Shown here: positions 24,498 to 33,479 of the stretch, in pieces
Position numbering within the stretch: the first letter of the stretch is position 1
Layout of the letters: every line of letters begins with the position of its first letter
From: Chitinophaga pinensis
GTDB lineage: Bacteria > Bacteroidota > Bacteroidia > 2-12-FULL-35-15
NCBI GenBank assembly: GCA_945885475.1
Contig: CAMCYR010000020.1
Coordinates: forward strand, 1 to 55,656
Reading direction: 5' to 3'
DNA: 55,656 nt
Notes under the pieces: model-generated
Told to the model about the DNA's origin: nothing
Databases searched by the model: none
What the model saw: only the letters and a program-made list of their open reading frames with translations
Position numbers and translations under genes: made by a program

Positions 24498-24632
24498 GTT
24501 TTTTACAAATGTTATTTTTTGAAAGTATTTAGGATCATAGCTTTAAATAAATCAATTTTACTCTTTCACAAACTTTTCTTTACCAATTACACTTCCTTTA
24601 TTATCTACTAATTGAATAAAATATATTCCACT
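24498..24632 (-). pseudogene. Duplicate fragment of the 3' end of a T9SS sorting-domain gene
   Basis: Bases 24498-24632 repeat 22648-22778 almost exactly, including the non-coding tail (GAAAGTATTTAGGATCATAG) and the last 24 codons plus stop (TTA of the stop at 24558-24560). The fragment still encodes the end SGIYFIQLVDNKGSVIGKEK, with one change (Ser for Arg) from the intact gene. It breaks off abruptly at 24632. It is best explained as the remains of a second, tandem paralogue that was mostly deleted. Confidence 0.85.
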
Positions 24633-24679
24633 TTATGCTGGCGATTTACACGTTTCAAACAAATATAAACGTAAATTAT

Positions 24680-24729
24680 CAAATAGCAAATAAAAACATC
24701 ATTATGCAAACATTAAGATTTGCTATTTG
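24680..24729 (+). promoter_or_regulatory. Perfect inverted repeat, candidate operator of the XRE regulator
   Basis: CAAATAGCAAAT (24680-24691) and ATTTGCTATTTG (24718-24729) are perfect reverse complements, 12 bp each with 26 bp between. The right arm ends 9 bp before the ATG of the XRE gene. The layout suggests binding by a dimer and autoregulation. The sequence is AT-rich, but a chance 12-bp perfect match so close by is unlikely. Confidence 0.55.
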
Positions 24730-24738
24730 CAACAAAAA

Positions 24739-25104
24739 ATGCACTCGGGGAAAAAAATCAAACTGCTACGCAATCTTAAAAACATTTCCCAAGAACAACT
24801 TGGTGAAAAAATAAATAAAACCAGGGCTTTGGTTTCGCACATTGAACAAAGCGGCAAGGTAAACCACTATACTCTTACAAGCATTCTGAAGGTATTAAAC
24901 ATTTCACATACAGAATTTGAATCATTTACCGGAGAGGATGTTTTAAAAGGGGCATTCACTAATTCCATTGCAGAAATTAAATTGTTGCTGGATAAAATTG
25001 AGTATTTGCAAAAAGAAAATGATTTACTTAAAAATCTTGTAGATTCGCAGAAAAAATTAATTGAAGCGCTGGGGGAGAAGCGAAACAGGAGAAAAAAACA
25101 ATGA
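24739..25104 (+). CDS. XRE-family HTH regulator with C-terminal coiled coil
   Basis: The ATG at 24739 is chosen over the TTG at 24727 because the TTG lies in the operator arm. The 121-residue product has an N-terminal helix-turn-helix of the Cro/C1 type (about residues 4-60; IKLLRNLKNISQEQLGEKIN, ALVSHIEQSGKVNHYTL). Next is a helix with a Leu heptad pattern (IKLLLDKIEYLQKENDLLKNL), a likely dimerisation zipper, and a basic end (EKRNRRKKQ). There is no toxin, restriction or phage partner next to it. It probably represses its own promoter through the flanking inverted repeat. As it sits in accessory DNA after tRNA-Ala, it may be left from a mobile element. Confidence 0.8.
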   Translation: MHSGKKIKLLRNLKNISQEQLGEKINKTRALVSHIEQSGKVNHYTLTSILKVLNISHTEFESFTGEDVLKGAFTNSIAEIKLLLDKIEYLQKENDLLKNLVDSQKKLIEALGEKRNRRKKQ

Positions 25105-25456
25105 AGCACATTAGTTAATGACAAATTATAACGAAAGTTGGGATTGAAAAATAAAAAAAGAATACACCTCGTTTGCTTTTTGCTAAGGGATAGCCAAACG
25201 GCTTTGCTTTAATTCTCCGCTGTCAAGTTACTGCGTCATTGTCTACAAATAAACTGTAAACATTTGGTTCGATCTTTTGTCTCTCAAGTCCACCCAGAGG
25301 GAAGAAGCTGAAAATTCAGATTTCTTCCCACCTTTTTTGCGCAGTCACTAATCTAAACTCAACAAGCAAGTGACTTCTTCTATTAATCTATATTGCTCGA
25401 TATACTTGTATTTTATGTAATTTATTATTAGGTTTGCTTTAACAAAACTACTACCT
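25105..25456. other. Intergenic region with a strong hairpin
   Basis: No ORF is found in these 352 bp. A long hairpin lies at 25299-25329: GGGAAGAA pairs with TTCTTCCC, with an inner CTGAA/TTCAG stem, followed by ACCTTTTTTG. It could end a transcript or be part of an RNA. The composition (GCTAAGGGATAGCC, TCCACCCAGAGGG) is less AT-rich than usual intergenic DNA here. At the right end lies the promoter of the next gene. Confidence 0.5.
25406..25436 (+). promoter_or_regulatory. Promoter of the PKD/CHU_C protein gene
   Basis: TTG at 25406-25408 and TAGGTTTG at 25429-25436 are separated by 20 nt, the same arrangement as at 1430 and 13281. The ATG at 25457 lies 20 bp after the -7 box. Confidence 0.6.
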
Positions 25457-27847
25457 ATGCTACCCTCAAAAAATAACATGTTTTTTTGTGCTATGTTGTT
25501 GTTTTCATTTTCTTACATAACAACTGCTTTTTCACAAAATAAATCTGTAGATCTTTCTGCTAATCTCTACACCCAAAATGAACGCAATATCCTTGAAGAT
25601 CGAGCTCAGTGGAAAGAAGTAGAAGCAGAACGAAAAGTATTTTCCAGCACGTTCATTACTCCCGATGGCAGAATAATTTCGCATTACAGTAAACAACCTA
25701 TCAACTATTACAATACAAACAATCAACTTGTCCCTATTGATATACAACCGGCTTCCTTAGAAAAAGGGCTTTCTGCAAACAATCAACCTAATGAAGTATC
25801 TGTTTTAAAAAACGGCTCCGTTGAGATAAATACTGGCGACAATTCAAGCATTATTTTTTCAAAAAATTGCATCTTAAATGGGAAGGAAATTTCCACATCA
25901 GAAATTAAACACGATGGATTAAATGCAAGTCTGTCAACTGGTATAACAGGCATTACTAAAACATTCGAATTTCGTTTCAACGGTATTAAATATAATTATG
26001 TTTTAAGTACGCCAACTGCTGCTTCAACAAACGACTTCGTAATTGAAGAAGAAATAATGATTCCAGAAAATGCCAAACTTCATCCGGATGAAAATTACGG
26101 CAGACAAGATGAAAGAGGTTGGCTTGGGGCGATTCAAATTCTTTCTGCAACTGGAAAAGAATTAGGAACGATTCGGGGTGCTGTTTGTTTTGATGCAAAT
26201 AAAAATTACATAACTGCAGCATATAAACTAGAGTCGGTAAATGGGAAACAAAAAATAAAAATCATTGTACCCAATTCATGGATCAATGATCCTTCACGTG
26301 TTTATCCAATTACCATCGACCCTCTGGTAACTGGTCCAACGAGTACGTTTACAGGTGCTTTCATCCCATCTTGCATCTCACCTGCAAGCGACTCTGATAG
26401 TATTTTAGTTACAATTCCTGCACAAATTACTGTTACAGGATTATTTGTCAGCGGAAGTTTTTATGCGAGTCCATTTTCAACTGCAATCATGAATGACGGA
26501 GCCATGTTTTTCAGAACAAGTTGCGGAAGTACTACTACTTTTACCACAACAGGTGCTGCCGGCATAACTCCTGGAACGGCTTATCTAACTGCCTACGATT
26601 TAAAGAGTCCGCTGTTGTGTTGTAAACCTCAATCCTGCGCCATACAAACATTTTATTTATCAATGCATGTTTCTCGTACCGTTGGCGGAACAGGTTGCAA
26701 CACAGCCTATGTTTACCACGATCCTTTTGGCGGATATCCTTTCAGTGCATACGTTGAGGGTCATACAATAGAAGGATACGGTCCGCTTTGGAATGTTTCT
26801 CCGAACAGCATTTGTTCAAACGTTTGCTCGCTCACAGGAACCGTTTATATCCGTTATGGCGTTCCTCCTTTCACAATAACCCACCCCTGGATGAGTGGCA
26901 GCGTAACTGCTGGAACAGCTTCAGGATGTTCTGCTGCAACAACTCCTAAACTATTAAACTTAACGATTCCGGCTTGTCCATGGACTTGCGATACGATCTC
27001 CGTTCTTTCTGTTCCTCCTCCAACGGTTACAGATGCATGTGGAAATATCCTCACAGGGCTTCTCCCTGAAGTTATTGGAATCAAAGAAACACCTGAAGTA
27101 ACTGCTTCTCCTAACCCAACAACAATCTGCTCCGGTGATGCATTTAATATCACCCTAACACCTTGTATCGGCACAAGCACAGTTAGCTGGAGCGGTAACG
27201 GAAGCAGCGGAACAGGGACAAGCATCAGCCAGACAATTGTGAATACAGGAACAACTGTTTCTTCCACAACATATCAGGCTTCTGCTTTAAACAACACTTG
27301 CCAGTCGGATACCATTACAATAACCGTGAACACAGACCCTTTGCCTGTAGCCGGATTTACTGCTTCTCCGCAACCCGTTGTAATAAATAATCCATTGACG
27401 TTTACAGATAATTCTACTGTTTTTGGAGGTAGCGCAAACAACTGGCTTTGGGACTTCGGTGACGGGAATTCTGCTTTAACTCAAAATCCGATGCACAGCT
27501 ACACTAGTCCTGGAATATACCGTGTTTGTTTAAGCATGCAAACTTCAAATGGCTGTCTGGATTCGATTTGCCAAGATATAAAAGTCATTCCGGCAGAAAT
27601 AGTACTTCCCAATGTAATCACTCCGAATGGAGACAGTGACAATGAATTTCTATATTTTAAATACCTTGAATTTTTCGGAAAAAATAACTTGAAAGTGTAT
27701 GATCGTTGGGGAGCAGTGGTGTATGAAAAAGATAATTATAACAATGATTGGAACGCGACAAAGGTTAGCGATGGCACCTATTATTATGTGCTTACTTTAG
27801 GTGACGGGAAAACACTTCCAGGCTATGTTCAGATCATTCATAAATAA
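25457..27847 (+). CDS. Large secreted protein with PKD and gliding-associated C-terminal (CHU_C) domains
   Basis: The 796-residue product starts with a signal peptide ending at AFSQ. Residues about 30-300 form a region (FITPDGRIISHYSKQPINYY, then NDPSRVYPITIDPL) typical of large Bacteroidota and Rhs-like surface proteins. A Cys-rich part follows (about 310-560, about 25 Cys). A PKD domain lies at about 630-710 (NWLWDFGDGNSALTQNPMHSY). The end is a CHU_C/type B sorting domain (LPNVITPNGDSDNEF, LKVYDRWGAVVYE, SDGTYYYVLTLGDGKTLPGY). Type B domains direct export by T9SS and allow surface attachment. No enzymatic site is seen; an adhesive or structural role is inferred. An alternative ATG lies at 25478. 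Confidence 0.85.
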   Translation: MLPSKNNMFFCAMLLFSFSYITTAFSQNKSVDLSANLYTQNERNILEDRAQWKEVEAERKVFSSTFITPDGRIISHYSKQPINYYNTNNQLVPIDIQPASLEKGLSANNQPNEVSVLKNGSVEINTGDNSSIIFSKNCILNGKEISTSEIKHDGLNASLSTGITGITKTFEFRFNGIKYNYVLSTPTAASTNDFVIEEEIMIPENAKLHPDENYGRQDERGWLGAIQILSATGKELGTIRGAVCFDANKNYITAAYKLESVNGKQKIKIIVPNSWINDPSRVYPITIDPLVTGPTSTFTGAFIPSCISPASDSDSILVTIPAQITVTGLFVSGSFYASPFSTAIMNDGAMFFRTSCGSTTTFTTTGAAGITPGTAYLTAYDLKSPLLCCKPQSCAIQTFYLSMHVSRTVGGTGCNTAYVYHDPFGGYPFSAYVEGHTIEGYGPLWNVSPNSICSNVCSLTGTVYIRYGVPPFTITHPWMSGSVTAGTASGCSAATTPKLLNLTIPACPWTCDTISVLSVPPPTVTDACGNILTGLLPEVIGIKETPEVTASPNPTTICSGDAFNITLTPCIGTSTVSWSGNGSSGTGTSISQTIVNTGTTVSSTTYQASALNNTCQSDTITITVNTDPLPVAGFTASPQPVVINNPLTFTDNSTVFGGSANNWLWDFGDGNSALTQNPMHSYTSPGIYRVCLSMQTSNGCLDSICQDIKVIPAEIVLPNVITPNGDSDNEFLYFKYLEFFGKNNLKVYDRWGAVVYEKDNYNNDWNATKVSDGTYYYVLTLGDGKTLPGYVQIIHK

Positions 27848-27888
27848 TCTACCTTTCACAGGAGTATTTTAAAGATCTTCCAGCAACT

Positions 27889-28629
27889 ATGAATTTAGTC
27901 ATCAATAGTATTTCAGCAATTCTAGTCGTTTTTTTTCTGTATTTTCTGTTCCGTTATTTTGAAAGCTTCTGGTCATATAAGATCTATAGACCTTACAAGT
28001 GGGAAGATGCAGTAAAAAATAAAAGGATCTCTGATTCTCTGAAATCGTTGGAAAGAAATTACTTCGATAAGATCCGGTTTTATTGCATATGGTTTCAGAT
28101 CGAACGGTTAAAAAAAGATACTATCATCGGTGATTTTGCGGAAGTTGGCGTCCATAAAGGCGAAACAGCAAAGATCATTTATGAAATGGATTCCTCCCGC
28201 ACACTCCACTTGTTCGACACATTTGAAGGGTTCAATGAAGCCGATCTGAAACATGAAACTCAAAAAGAAAAAAAGTTTTCTACAACCGAATTTTCAGATA
28301 CTAGTTTAGAAGAAGTAAAAAAGGAGATCGGTGGCGGAGAAAATGTATTGTATTATCCCGGCTATTTCCCTTCTACAGCAAAGGGATTAGACAAGCTGCA
28401 GTTTGCATTTGTGCATTTAGATGCAGATCTGTATTTACCAACAATTGAAGGATTAAAATTCTTTTACCCGAAACTTTCAGCCGGTGGTGTCATCATCATT
28501 CATGATTATAACCATACATGGGACGGAATAAAAAAAGCGTTACATGAATTCATGCCCAGCATTCCGGAAACACTCATTGAATTGCCAGACTGGAAAGGAA
28601 GTGTTATGATTGTAAAGAATTCAAAGTAG
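27889..28629 (+). CDS. TylF/MycF-type methyltransferase with N-terminal membrane anchor
   Basis: The 246-residue product has a hydrophobic segment at residues 5-25 and then a class I SAM methyltransferase of the macrocin O-methyltransferase (TylF) type. SAM site: IGDFAEVGVHKGETAKIIYE; acidic strand 2: TLHLFDTFEGFNEAD; metal/catalytic block: LQFAFVHLDADLYLPTIEGL; end: GGVIIIHDYNH and GIKKALHEFM. The family methylates sugar or polyketide hydroxyls in a metal-dependent way. With the epimerase-like gene and the glycosyltransferase nearby it could modify surface glycans, but the epimerase is on the opposite strand and there is no operon. The substrate is unknown. Confidence 0.85.
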   Translation: MNLVINSISAILVVFFLYFLFRYFESFWSYKIYRPYKWEDAVKNKRISDSLKSLERNYFDKIRFYCIWFQIERLKKDTIIGDFAEVGVHKGETAKIIYEMDSSRTLHLFDTFEGFNEADLKHETQKEKKFSTTEFSDTSLEEVKKEIGGGENVLYYPGYFPSTAKGLDKLQFAFVHLDADLYLPTIEGLKFFYPKLSAGGVIIIHDYNHTWDGIKKALHEFMPSIPETLIELPDWKGSVMIVKNSK

Positions 28630-28630
28630 T

Positions 28631-29620
28631 CTATAAATATTTATTTTCAATGAACCATGCTTGCGCCTCTTTCACTCCTACTTCAATTGGTGTCTGCGGC
28701 ATTTTTAATTCTTCAATGGCTTTTTTCGGACTAAAATAATGTCCGTCACAAGCAATCTGAGCCAGATTGATTGTTAGCTTAGGTGCTTTTTTTGTGATGG
28801 CTGCAGTAATTGTTCCTATCATTCCGATGAACTTTAAAAAGAAATCGGGCACAATAAATTTTGGTACTTTTTTTTGTCCGAGTGCAGCAGCAATTCTTTT
28901 TACTGCATCCACATAGGTTAAATTTTCAGCACCCAAAATATATGCTTCTCCTGTTCTTCCCATTGTGAGTGCATTACAAACACCTACAGCCACATCCTTT
29001 ACATATACCCAATTTTTTCCTCCCGAAGAAAATCCCGGAAGTTTACCTTTTGCAATGGCAATAATCATTGCTCCGGAACTGGGTTTTGAGTCATAAGGTC
29101 CGATCATAAATGTCGGGCAAACAACAACAGCATCGACGCCTTTTTCTTTTACGGCAGCAATTACTTTCTCCTGTCCTAATTTTTTACTTTCAATATAATC
29201 TACTTTATATTTTGCCGATTTGAATGCTGACGTTTCATCACCTGGATGCTCTATAGTGCCATAACCAAATGAGCTTGCGCTACCAACATGAACCAATCGT
29301 TTCATTTTATTTTGTAAAACCGCTTCAATAGCATTCTCTGCCCCTTTCACATTTATTTTGAAATAAATAGCTCCGCGGGTCGGCCACATATCTGTTATTG
29401 CCGCAACATTAATAAAATAGTCGCAGCCTTTGGAAAGTTCAATCACTTGCTCCTTATTGGTAATATCTCCTTCAACAATTTCAATGGGCAAGCCTTTTAA
29501 TGTGATTGGCTGACGGGGTCCAAATACTAAGACTTTAACTTCATAATTTCTTGAAAGTAATTCTCTTACTATGTTACTTCCTAAAACACCATCAGGACCG
29601 GTTACAAAAACTTTACTCAT
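28631..29620 (-). CDS. NAD-dependent epimerase/dehydratase (extended SDR)
   Basis: The 329-residue product has the Rossmann motif TGPDGVLGSNI (Gly-rich loop, TGxxGxxG) near the N-terminus, the DITN strand, VAAITDMWP, the Ser block VHVGSASSFG, the YIESK pair (YxxxK) and CPTFMIGPYDSKPSSG. This is a full-length extended short-chain dehydrogenase, closest by eye to the dihydroflavonol-reductase-like or hopanoid-associated sugar-epimerase-like branch. It acts on a nucleotide sugar or a hydroxyl/keto substrate in the cytoplasm; which one cannot be told. It overlaps no gene. Its stop lies 1 bp after the methyltransferase stop on the other strand. A -7 box TATCTTTG reads on the minus strand at 29659-29652. 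Confidence 0.85.
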   Translation of the reverse strand: MSKVFVTGPDGVLGSNIVRELLSRNYEVKVLVFGPRQPITLKGLPIEIVEGDITNKEQVIELSKGCDYFINVAAITDMWPTRGAIYFKINVKGAENAIEAVLQNKMKRLVHVGSASSFGYGTIEHPGDETSAFKSAKYKVDYIESKKLGQEKVIAAVKEKGVDAVVVCPTFMIGPYDSKPSSGAMIIAIAKGKLPGFSSGGKNWVYVKDVAVGVCNALTMGRTGEAYILGAENLTYVDAVKRIAAALGQKKVPKFIVPDFFLKFIGMIGTITAAITKKAPKLTINLAQIACDGHYFSPKKAIEELKMPQTPIEVGVKEAQAWFIENKYL

Positions 29621-29801
29621 GAGTATAAAAACGAATATGATTTATTTTTCACAAAGATACTATTAATTGAGGGAGGCATTTAAGAGTATAATTACACATC
29701 TATTATTTCTGACAAATAAAAAAATCTATTTACTTAAAAGAAAAATAAATAGAGGTGCTTTTTTCATCAAAACATAAATAGAAAAAATTTGATCGAAGTG
29801 A

Positions 29802-30485
29802 TTAAATAGAAGACAAAAGCAGATTTGTTACCGACCCTTCGGTTTCTCGATGGTAGATATACGTTGGCAAATTCGTTTTAATCATTGAAACTCCTGTAGC
29901 GGCAACCCGGTCGAACAGGTCGGAGTCCTCTCCCAACAGTATATCATTAAATCCTTTTAAAGAATACAACAACTGCTTCTCAATAAAAAAAGTACCTCCG
30001 ATTTCACACTTGTCGATGTGAACCTGCTTTGTCGCATCAAAGCGATCCGGAACAAAAGGACTACCAATAATTTTTAATCCCCCTGACAGAAACTGCAACC
30101 CCGGATTTTCAATGATAATCTTTTTTCTGGATGCTAAATGTGTCCGTTCATACTCATCATCAGAATCCAAAAAAGTAAAAAAAACACCTTTCGCGTGTTG
30201 GATGCCGGTGTTTTTTGATCCGGCAGCTCCTCTGTTTTTCTGTTTCAGATATTTTATATTTTCGAACTGATCTAAAAGCGGACGCAATTCGTAGTAGGTA
30301 TCATCTGTGCTTCCATCATCAACAATAATTGCTTCCCAATCGGTTTCGGTTTGTGCAAGCAATGAATTTATTGCGCGTGATATTGTCGCTTTCCGATTGA
30401 ATGTTGGAATGATCACAGAAAAAAATGGTGAATTTTCAACAATCAATTTTGATTCAATTGAATTTGTTTCAACTTTTTTACTCAT
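29802..30485 (-). CDS. Family 2 glycosyltransferase
   Basis: The start is placed at the ATG at 30485 (MSKKVETNSIE); the seven upstream residues (MLFYFSL) are unlikely. The 227-residue product is a GT-A fold GT2 enzyme with FSVIIPTFNRKATISRAINS, the nucleotide-binding DDGSTDDT, KNRGAAGSKNTGI and the metal-binding block FLDSDDEYERTHL (DxD-like SDD). The acceptor half is short (GGTFFIEKQLLYSLKGFND, then GEDSDLFDRVAATG). It should transfer a sugar from a nucleotide donor to a surface glycan or lipid in the cytoplasm or at the membrane face. No other glycan genes flank it, apart from the SDR and methyltransferase. Confidence 0.85.
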   Translation of the reverse strand: MSKKVETNSIESKLIVENSPFFSVIIPTFNRKATISRAINSLLAQTETDWEAIIVDDGSTDDTYYELRPLLDQFENIKYLKQKNRGAAGSKNTGIQHAKGVFFTFLDSDDEYERTHLASRKKIIIENPGLQFLSGGLKIIGSPFVPDRFDATKQVHIDKCEIGGTFFIEKQLLYSLKGFNDILLGEDSDLFDRVAATGVSMIKTNLPTYIYHRETEGSVTNLLLSSI

Positions 30486-30786
30486 AAGGCTAAAATAGAA
30501 TAACAATTAACAATGCCATTTGATTAAAAGCATTCATTGAATTTAAGGTTGAACATCTAAAAGGCATTTATGTTTATTTTGAAACCATTTTGCTGGAAAA
30601 GAAATCCTATTCTTTGTATCCGAATTGCTATTCGCCACTAAAATAATTACGTGAACCAACCATCATTTCATCAGATAACCAGCGCTTTGATTTCGCAACC
30701 GTTGCGCGAAAATAGATGAATGTTCCCACAGTAAAAAATCTAAATTTACAGAATATGCACTTACGCCTTCTAATACTTATTTATAG

Positions 30787-30794
30787 TACTTTTG
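30787..30794 (+). promoter_or_regulatory. -7 box of hrpB
   Basis: TACTTTTG at 30787-30794 fits TAnnTTTG. It ends 6 bp before the hrpB ATG at 30801, so the mRNA is likely leaderless. The TTG at 30792 lies within the box and cannot be the start. The rest of the 30507-30800 gap shows nothing else. Confidence 0.5.
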
Positions 30795-30800
30795 CATTTA

Positions 30801-33305
30801 ATGTCGCGCTACGATTTTCCTATAAACGAAATAATTCCCCTTTTAAAAACAACTCTTGAAAAAGAGCCTGTAATTATTTTACAAGCACCTCCAGGTGCGG
30901 GGAAATCGACTGTGCTTCCCATTCAGCTTTTGAATGAAAAATGGTTGGGAGACAAAAAAATAATTATGCTTGAACCCAGACGGTTAGCCACCCGCTCCGT
31001 TGCAAACCGAATGGCTTCTTTATTAAATGAATCTATCGGAGAAACAATTGGTTACCGTATCCGCTTCGAAAATAAAATTTCTAAAAACACAAAAATTGAA
31101 GTCGTTACCGAAGGAATTTTAACACGCATGTTGCAAAATGACAATGCACTAGACAATGTCGGACTGATTATTTTTGATGAATTTCATGAACGAAGTTTAA
31201 ATGCCGATCTGGCTCTTGCCTTGTGTTATCAAGTGCAACAAGTTTTAAGAAACGATCTACGTATTTTAATTATGTCTGCAACATTAGATGGAGCAAAACT
31301 TTCTTCATTGTTAAACAACGCTCCGATTTTAACTTCTGAAGGCAGACAATATCCGGTCAGTATTCAGTATTTAAATACGGACGATAAAATATACTTGCAT
31401 GTGCGAATGGCAAACGCCATCAAAAAAGCGCTTCGGGAAAACAGTGGAGATATTCTTGCTTTTCTTCCAGGTGCTGGAGAAATTCTGAGGACACAACAAA
31501 TGCTGGAAGAAGACAACTTAGAAATAAGTGTTCAACCTTTGTATGGTGATCTTTCACAGCAGAAACAACAGGAAGCCATTCTGCCACATCCGCAAGGAAA
31601 ACGGAAAGTAGTATTGGCAACTTCTATAGCAGAAACATCGCTAACAATAGAAGGGATTACAGTTGTGATCGACAGCGGTTTTGCTCGATCCCCCCGATTT
31701 GATATTCAAACAGGATTAAGCCGATTAGAAACAATAAAAGTTACAAAAGATGCAGCCGACCAAAGAACTGGAAGAGCAGGAAGATTAGGTCCGGGAACTT
31801 GTTACAGACTTTGGAGCGAAGGCTCACACATCCACCTTCTACCCAATCGCAAACCGGAAATTTTAGAAGCTGATCTCGCTCCTTTAATGTTAGAGCTCGG
31901 TCAATGGGGAATTCAGAATATCAATGAATTACTTTGGTTAACAGCTCCACCTATTGCTGCTGTATCGCAAGCAAAAGAATTATTGACTCAATTAGGTGCT
32001 TTACAAAATAATAAAATTACAGCTCGCGGAAAAGAGATGTTGCAAATGCCCACTCATCCTCGCTTGGCACACATGCTCATTGAAGCGGCACACTTTGAAA
32101 AAAATAACCCGAAAGAAAATTTCAAAGCACTCGCAACTGATATCGCATCAATATTAGAAGAACGTGATCCACTCTCAAAAGAAACAGGTGCCGATCTTTC
32201 TTTACGAATAGAATTGCTGCGGAAATTCAGAACAGGCGAAAGAGTAAATGCGGACAAAAAAGTACTTGACAGAATAGAACGGCTCGCACAATCCTGGAGA
32301 AAACTCCTAAAAATAGAACCCGATAACAGCGCACCGGATGTTTTTAAAATCGGGAAACTCCTTGCTACCGCTTACCCTGAGCGTATTGCAAAGCGCATCG
32401 ACAAAACGGGTTTGCGTTATCGTCTTGCAAATGGACGGATCGTAAAACTAAATGAAACGGATGCACTTGCTAAAGAAGAATGGCTGGCTGTTGCTCATCT
32501 GGACGCAGGAGCAAACGAAGGAAAGATCTTTTTAGCTGCCGCTTTCGATTCAAACGATCTTTTTGAACTCGCAGAAGAGCGGCAATCAGTTAGCTGGGAC
32601 AAACAAAGAGGAATGGTGGTTGGTATCATTGAAAAACGGGTGGGTAATCTGATATTGGAAACCAAAGCATTAGAAAAGATCGATGATGCCCAACGTATCC
32701 AGGTCATTTGTAATGTGATTCGGGAAAACGGATTAAAGATCTTGAATTGGAGTGATACTCAGGAAGATCTTCAAGCACGTATTTTAAGTTTACGCGCATG
32801 GCGGCCAAACGACAACTGGCCGGATATTTCCAATGAGCATTTATTAGAAACCCTCGAAGAATGGCTTTCACCTTATCTTTTAAAGACAAACAAACTCACC
32901 GAATTACAGAAATTGGATTTTACACAGATCCTGCACTCCATTCTACCTTGGGAACTTTCTCAAAAACTGGATAAACTGGCTCCTTCAAAAATGGAAGTCC
33001 CGACAGGCTCCATGATCAAACTTTCTTATTTTAATGATGGTAGTAAAATTGAAATGGCAGTGAGATTGCAGGAAGTCTTTGGTCTGTTTGAAACGCCAAC
33101 CGTAAACGAAGGGAAAAACAAGATTCTACTTCATTTACTTTCCCCGGGCTACAAACCCGTTCAGATAACTCAGGACTTAAAAAGCTTTTGGGAAAAAACC
33201 TATTTCGAAGTACGAAAAGAACTTCTCTCCCGCTATCCAAAACATCACTGGCCCGAAAATCCCTTAACAGCAGAAGCCATGCGTGGACCAAAAAAAAGAA
33301 AGTAA
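30801..33305 (+). CDS. hrpB: ATP-dependent RNA helicase HrpB
   Basis: The ATG at 30801 gives an 834-residue product. It has the DExH helicase core: Walker A PPGAGKST (about residues 31-37), motif Ia LEPRRLATRS, motif II DEFHER (126-131), motif III SATLDG, motif V ATSIAETSLTIEG and motif VI DQRTGRAGRLGPG. The HA2/ratchet region follows, then the HrpB-specific C-terminal region (RYPKHHWPENPL, then ending in a basic GPKKRK). The DEFH sequence and the C-terminal block separate HrpB from HrpA. It unwinds RNA using ATP; its cellular role is poorly known. A divergent glycosyltransferase lies upstream. Confidence 0.94.
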   Translation: MSRYDFPINEIIPLLKTTLEKEPVIILQAPPGAGKSTVLPIQLLNEKWLGDKKIIMLEPRRLATRSVANRMASLLNESIGETIGYRIRFENKISKNTKIEVVTEGILTRMLQNDNALDNVGLIIFDEFHERSLNADLALALCYQVQQVLRNDLRILIMSATLDGAKLSSLLNNAPILTSEGRQYPVSIQYLNTDDKIYLHVRMANAIKKALRENSGDILAFLPGAGEILRTQQMLEEDNLEISVQPLYGDLSQQKQQEAILPHPQGKRKVVLATSIAETSLTIEGITVVIDSGFARSPRFDIQTGLSRLETIKVTKDAADQRTGRAGRLGPGTCYRLWSEGSHIHLLPNRKPEILEADLAPLMLELGQWGIQNINELLWLTAPPIAAVSQAKELLTQLGALQNNKITARGKEMLQMPTHPRLAHMLIEAAHFEKNNPKENFKALATDIASILEERDPLSKETGADLSLRIELLRKFRTGERVNADKKVLDRIERLAQSWRKLLKIEPDNSAPDVFKIGKLLATAYPERIAKRIDKTGLRYRLANGRIVKLNETDALAKEEWLAVAHLDAGANEGKIFLAAAFDSNDLFELAEERQSVSWDKQRGMVVGIIEKRVGNLILETKALEKIDDAQRIQVICNVIRENGLKILNWSDTQEDLQARILSLRAWRPNDNWPDISNEHLLETLEEWLSPYLLKTNKLTELQKLDFTQILHSILPWELSQKLDKLAPSKMEVPTGSMIKLSYFNDGSKIEMAVRLQEVFGLFETPTVNEGKNKILLHLLSPGYKPVQITQDLKSFWEKTYFEVRKELLSRYPKHHWPENPLTAEAMRGPKKRK

Positions 33306-33479
33306 GAAGTTGACAAAAGATATGTTTCTTTTATCACAATCCGAACATCCATTTTCCGTCCAAACGACTTCTCAACCATTGATAAAATAAAGGGAATTTG
33401 CATCAGATTTTTTTAAAATTTAAGAACTATTTAAAATCTATTATTCTAATAAAGTTGAAAAGCATTTTATTGTCGGGCG

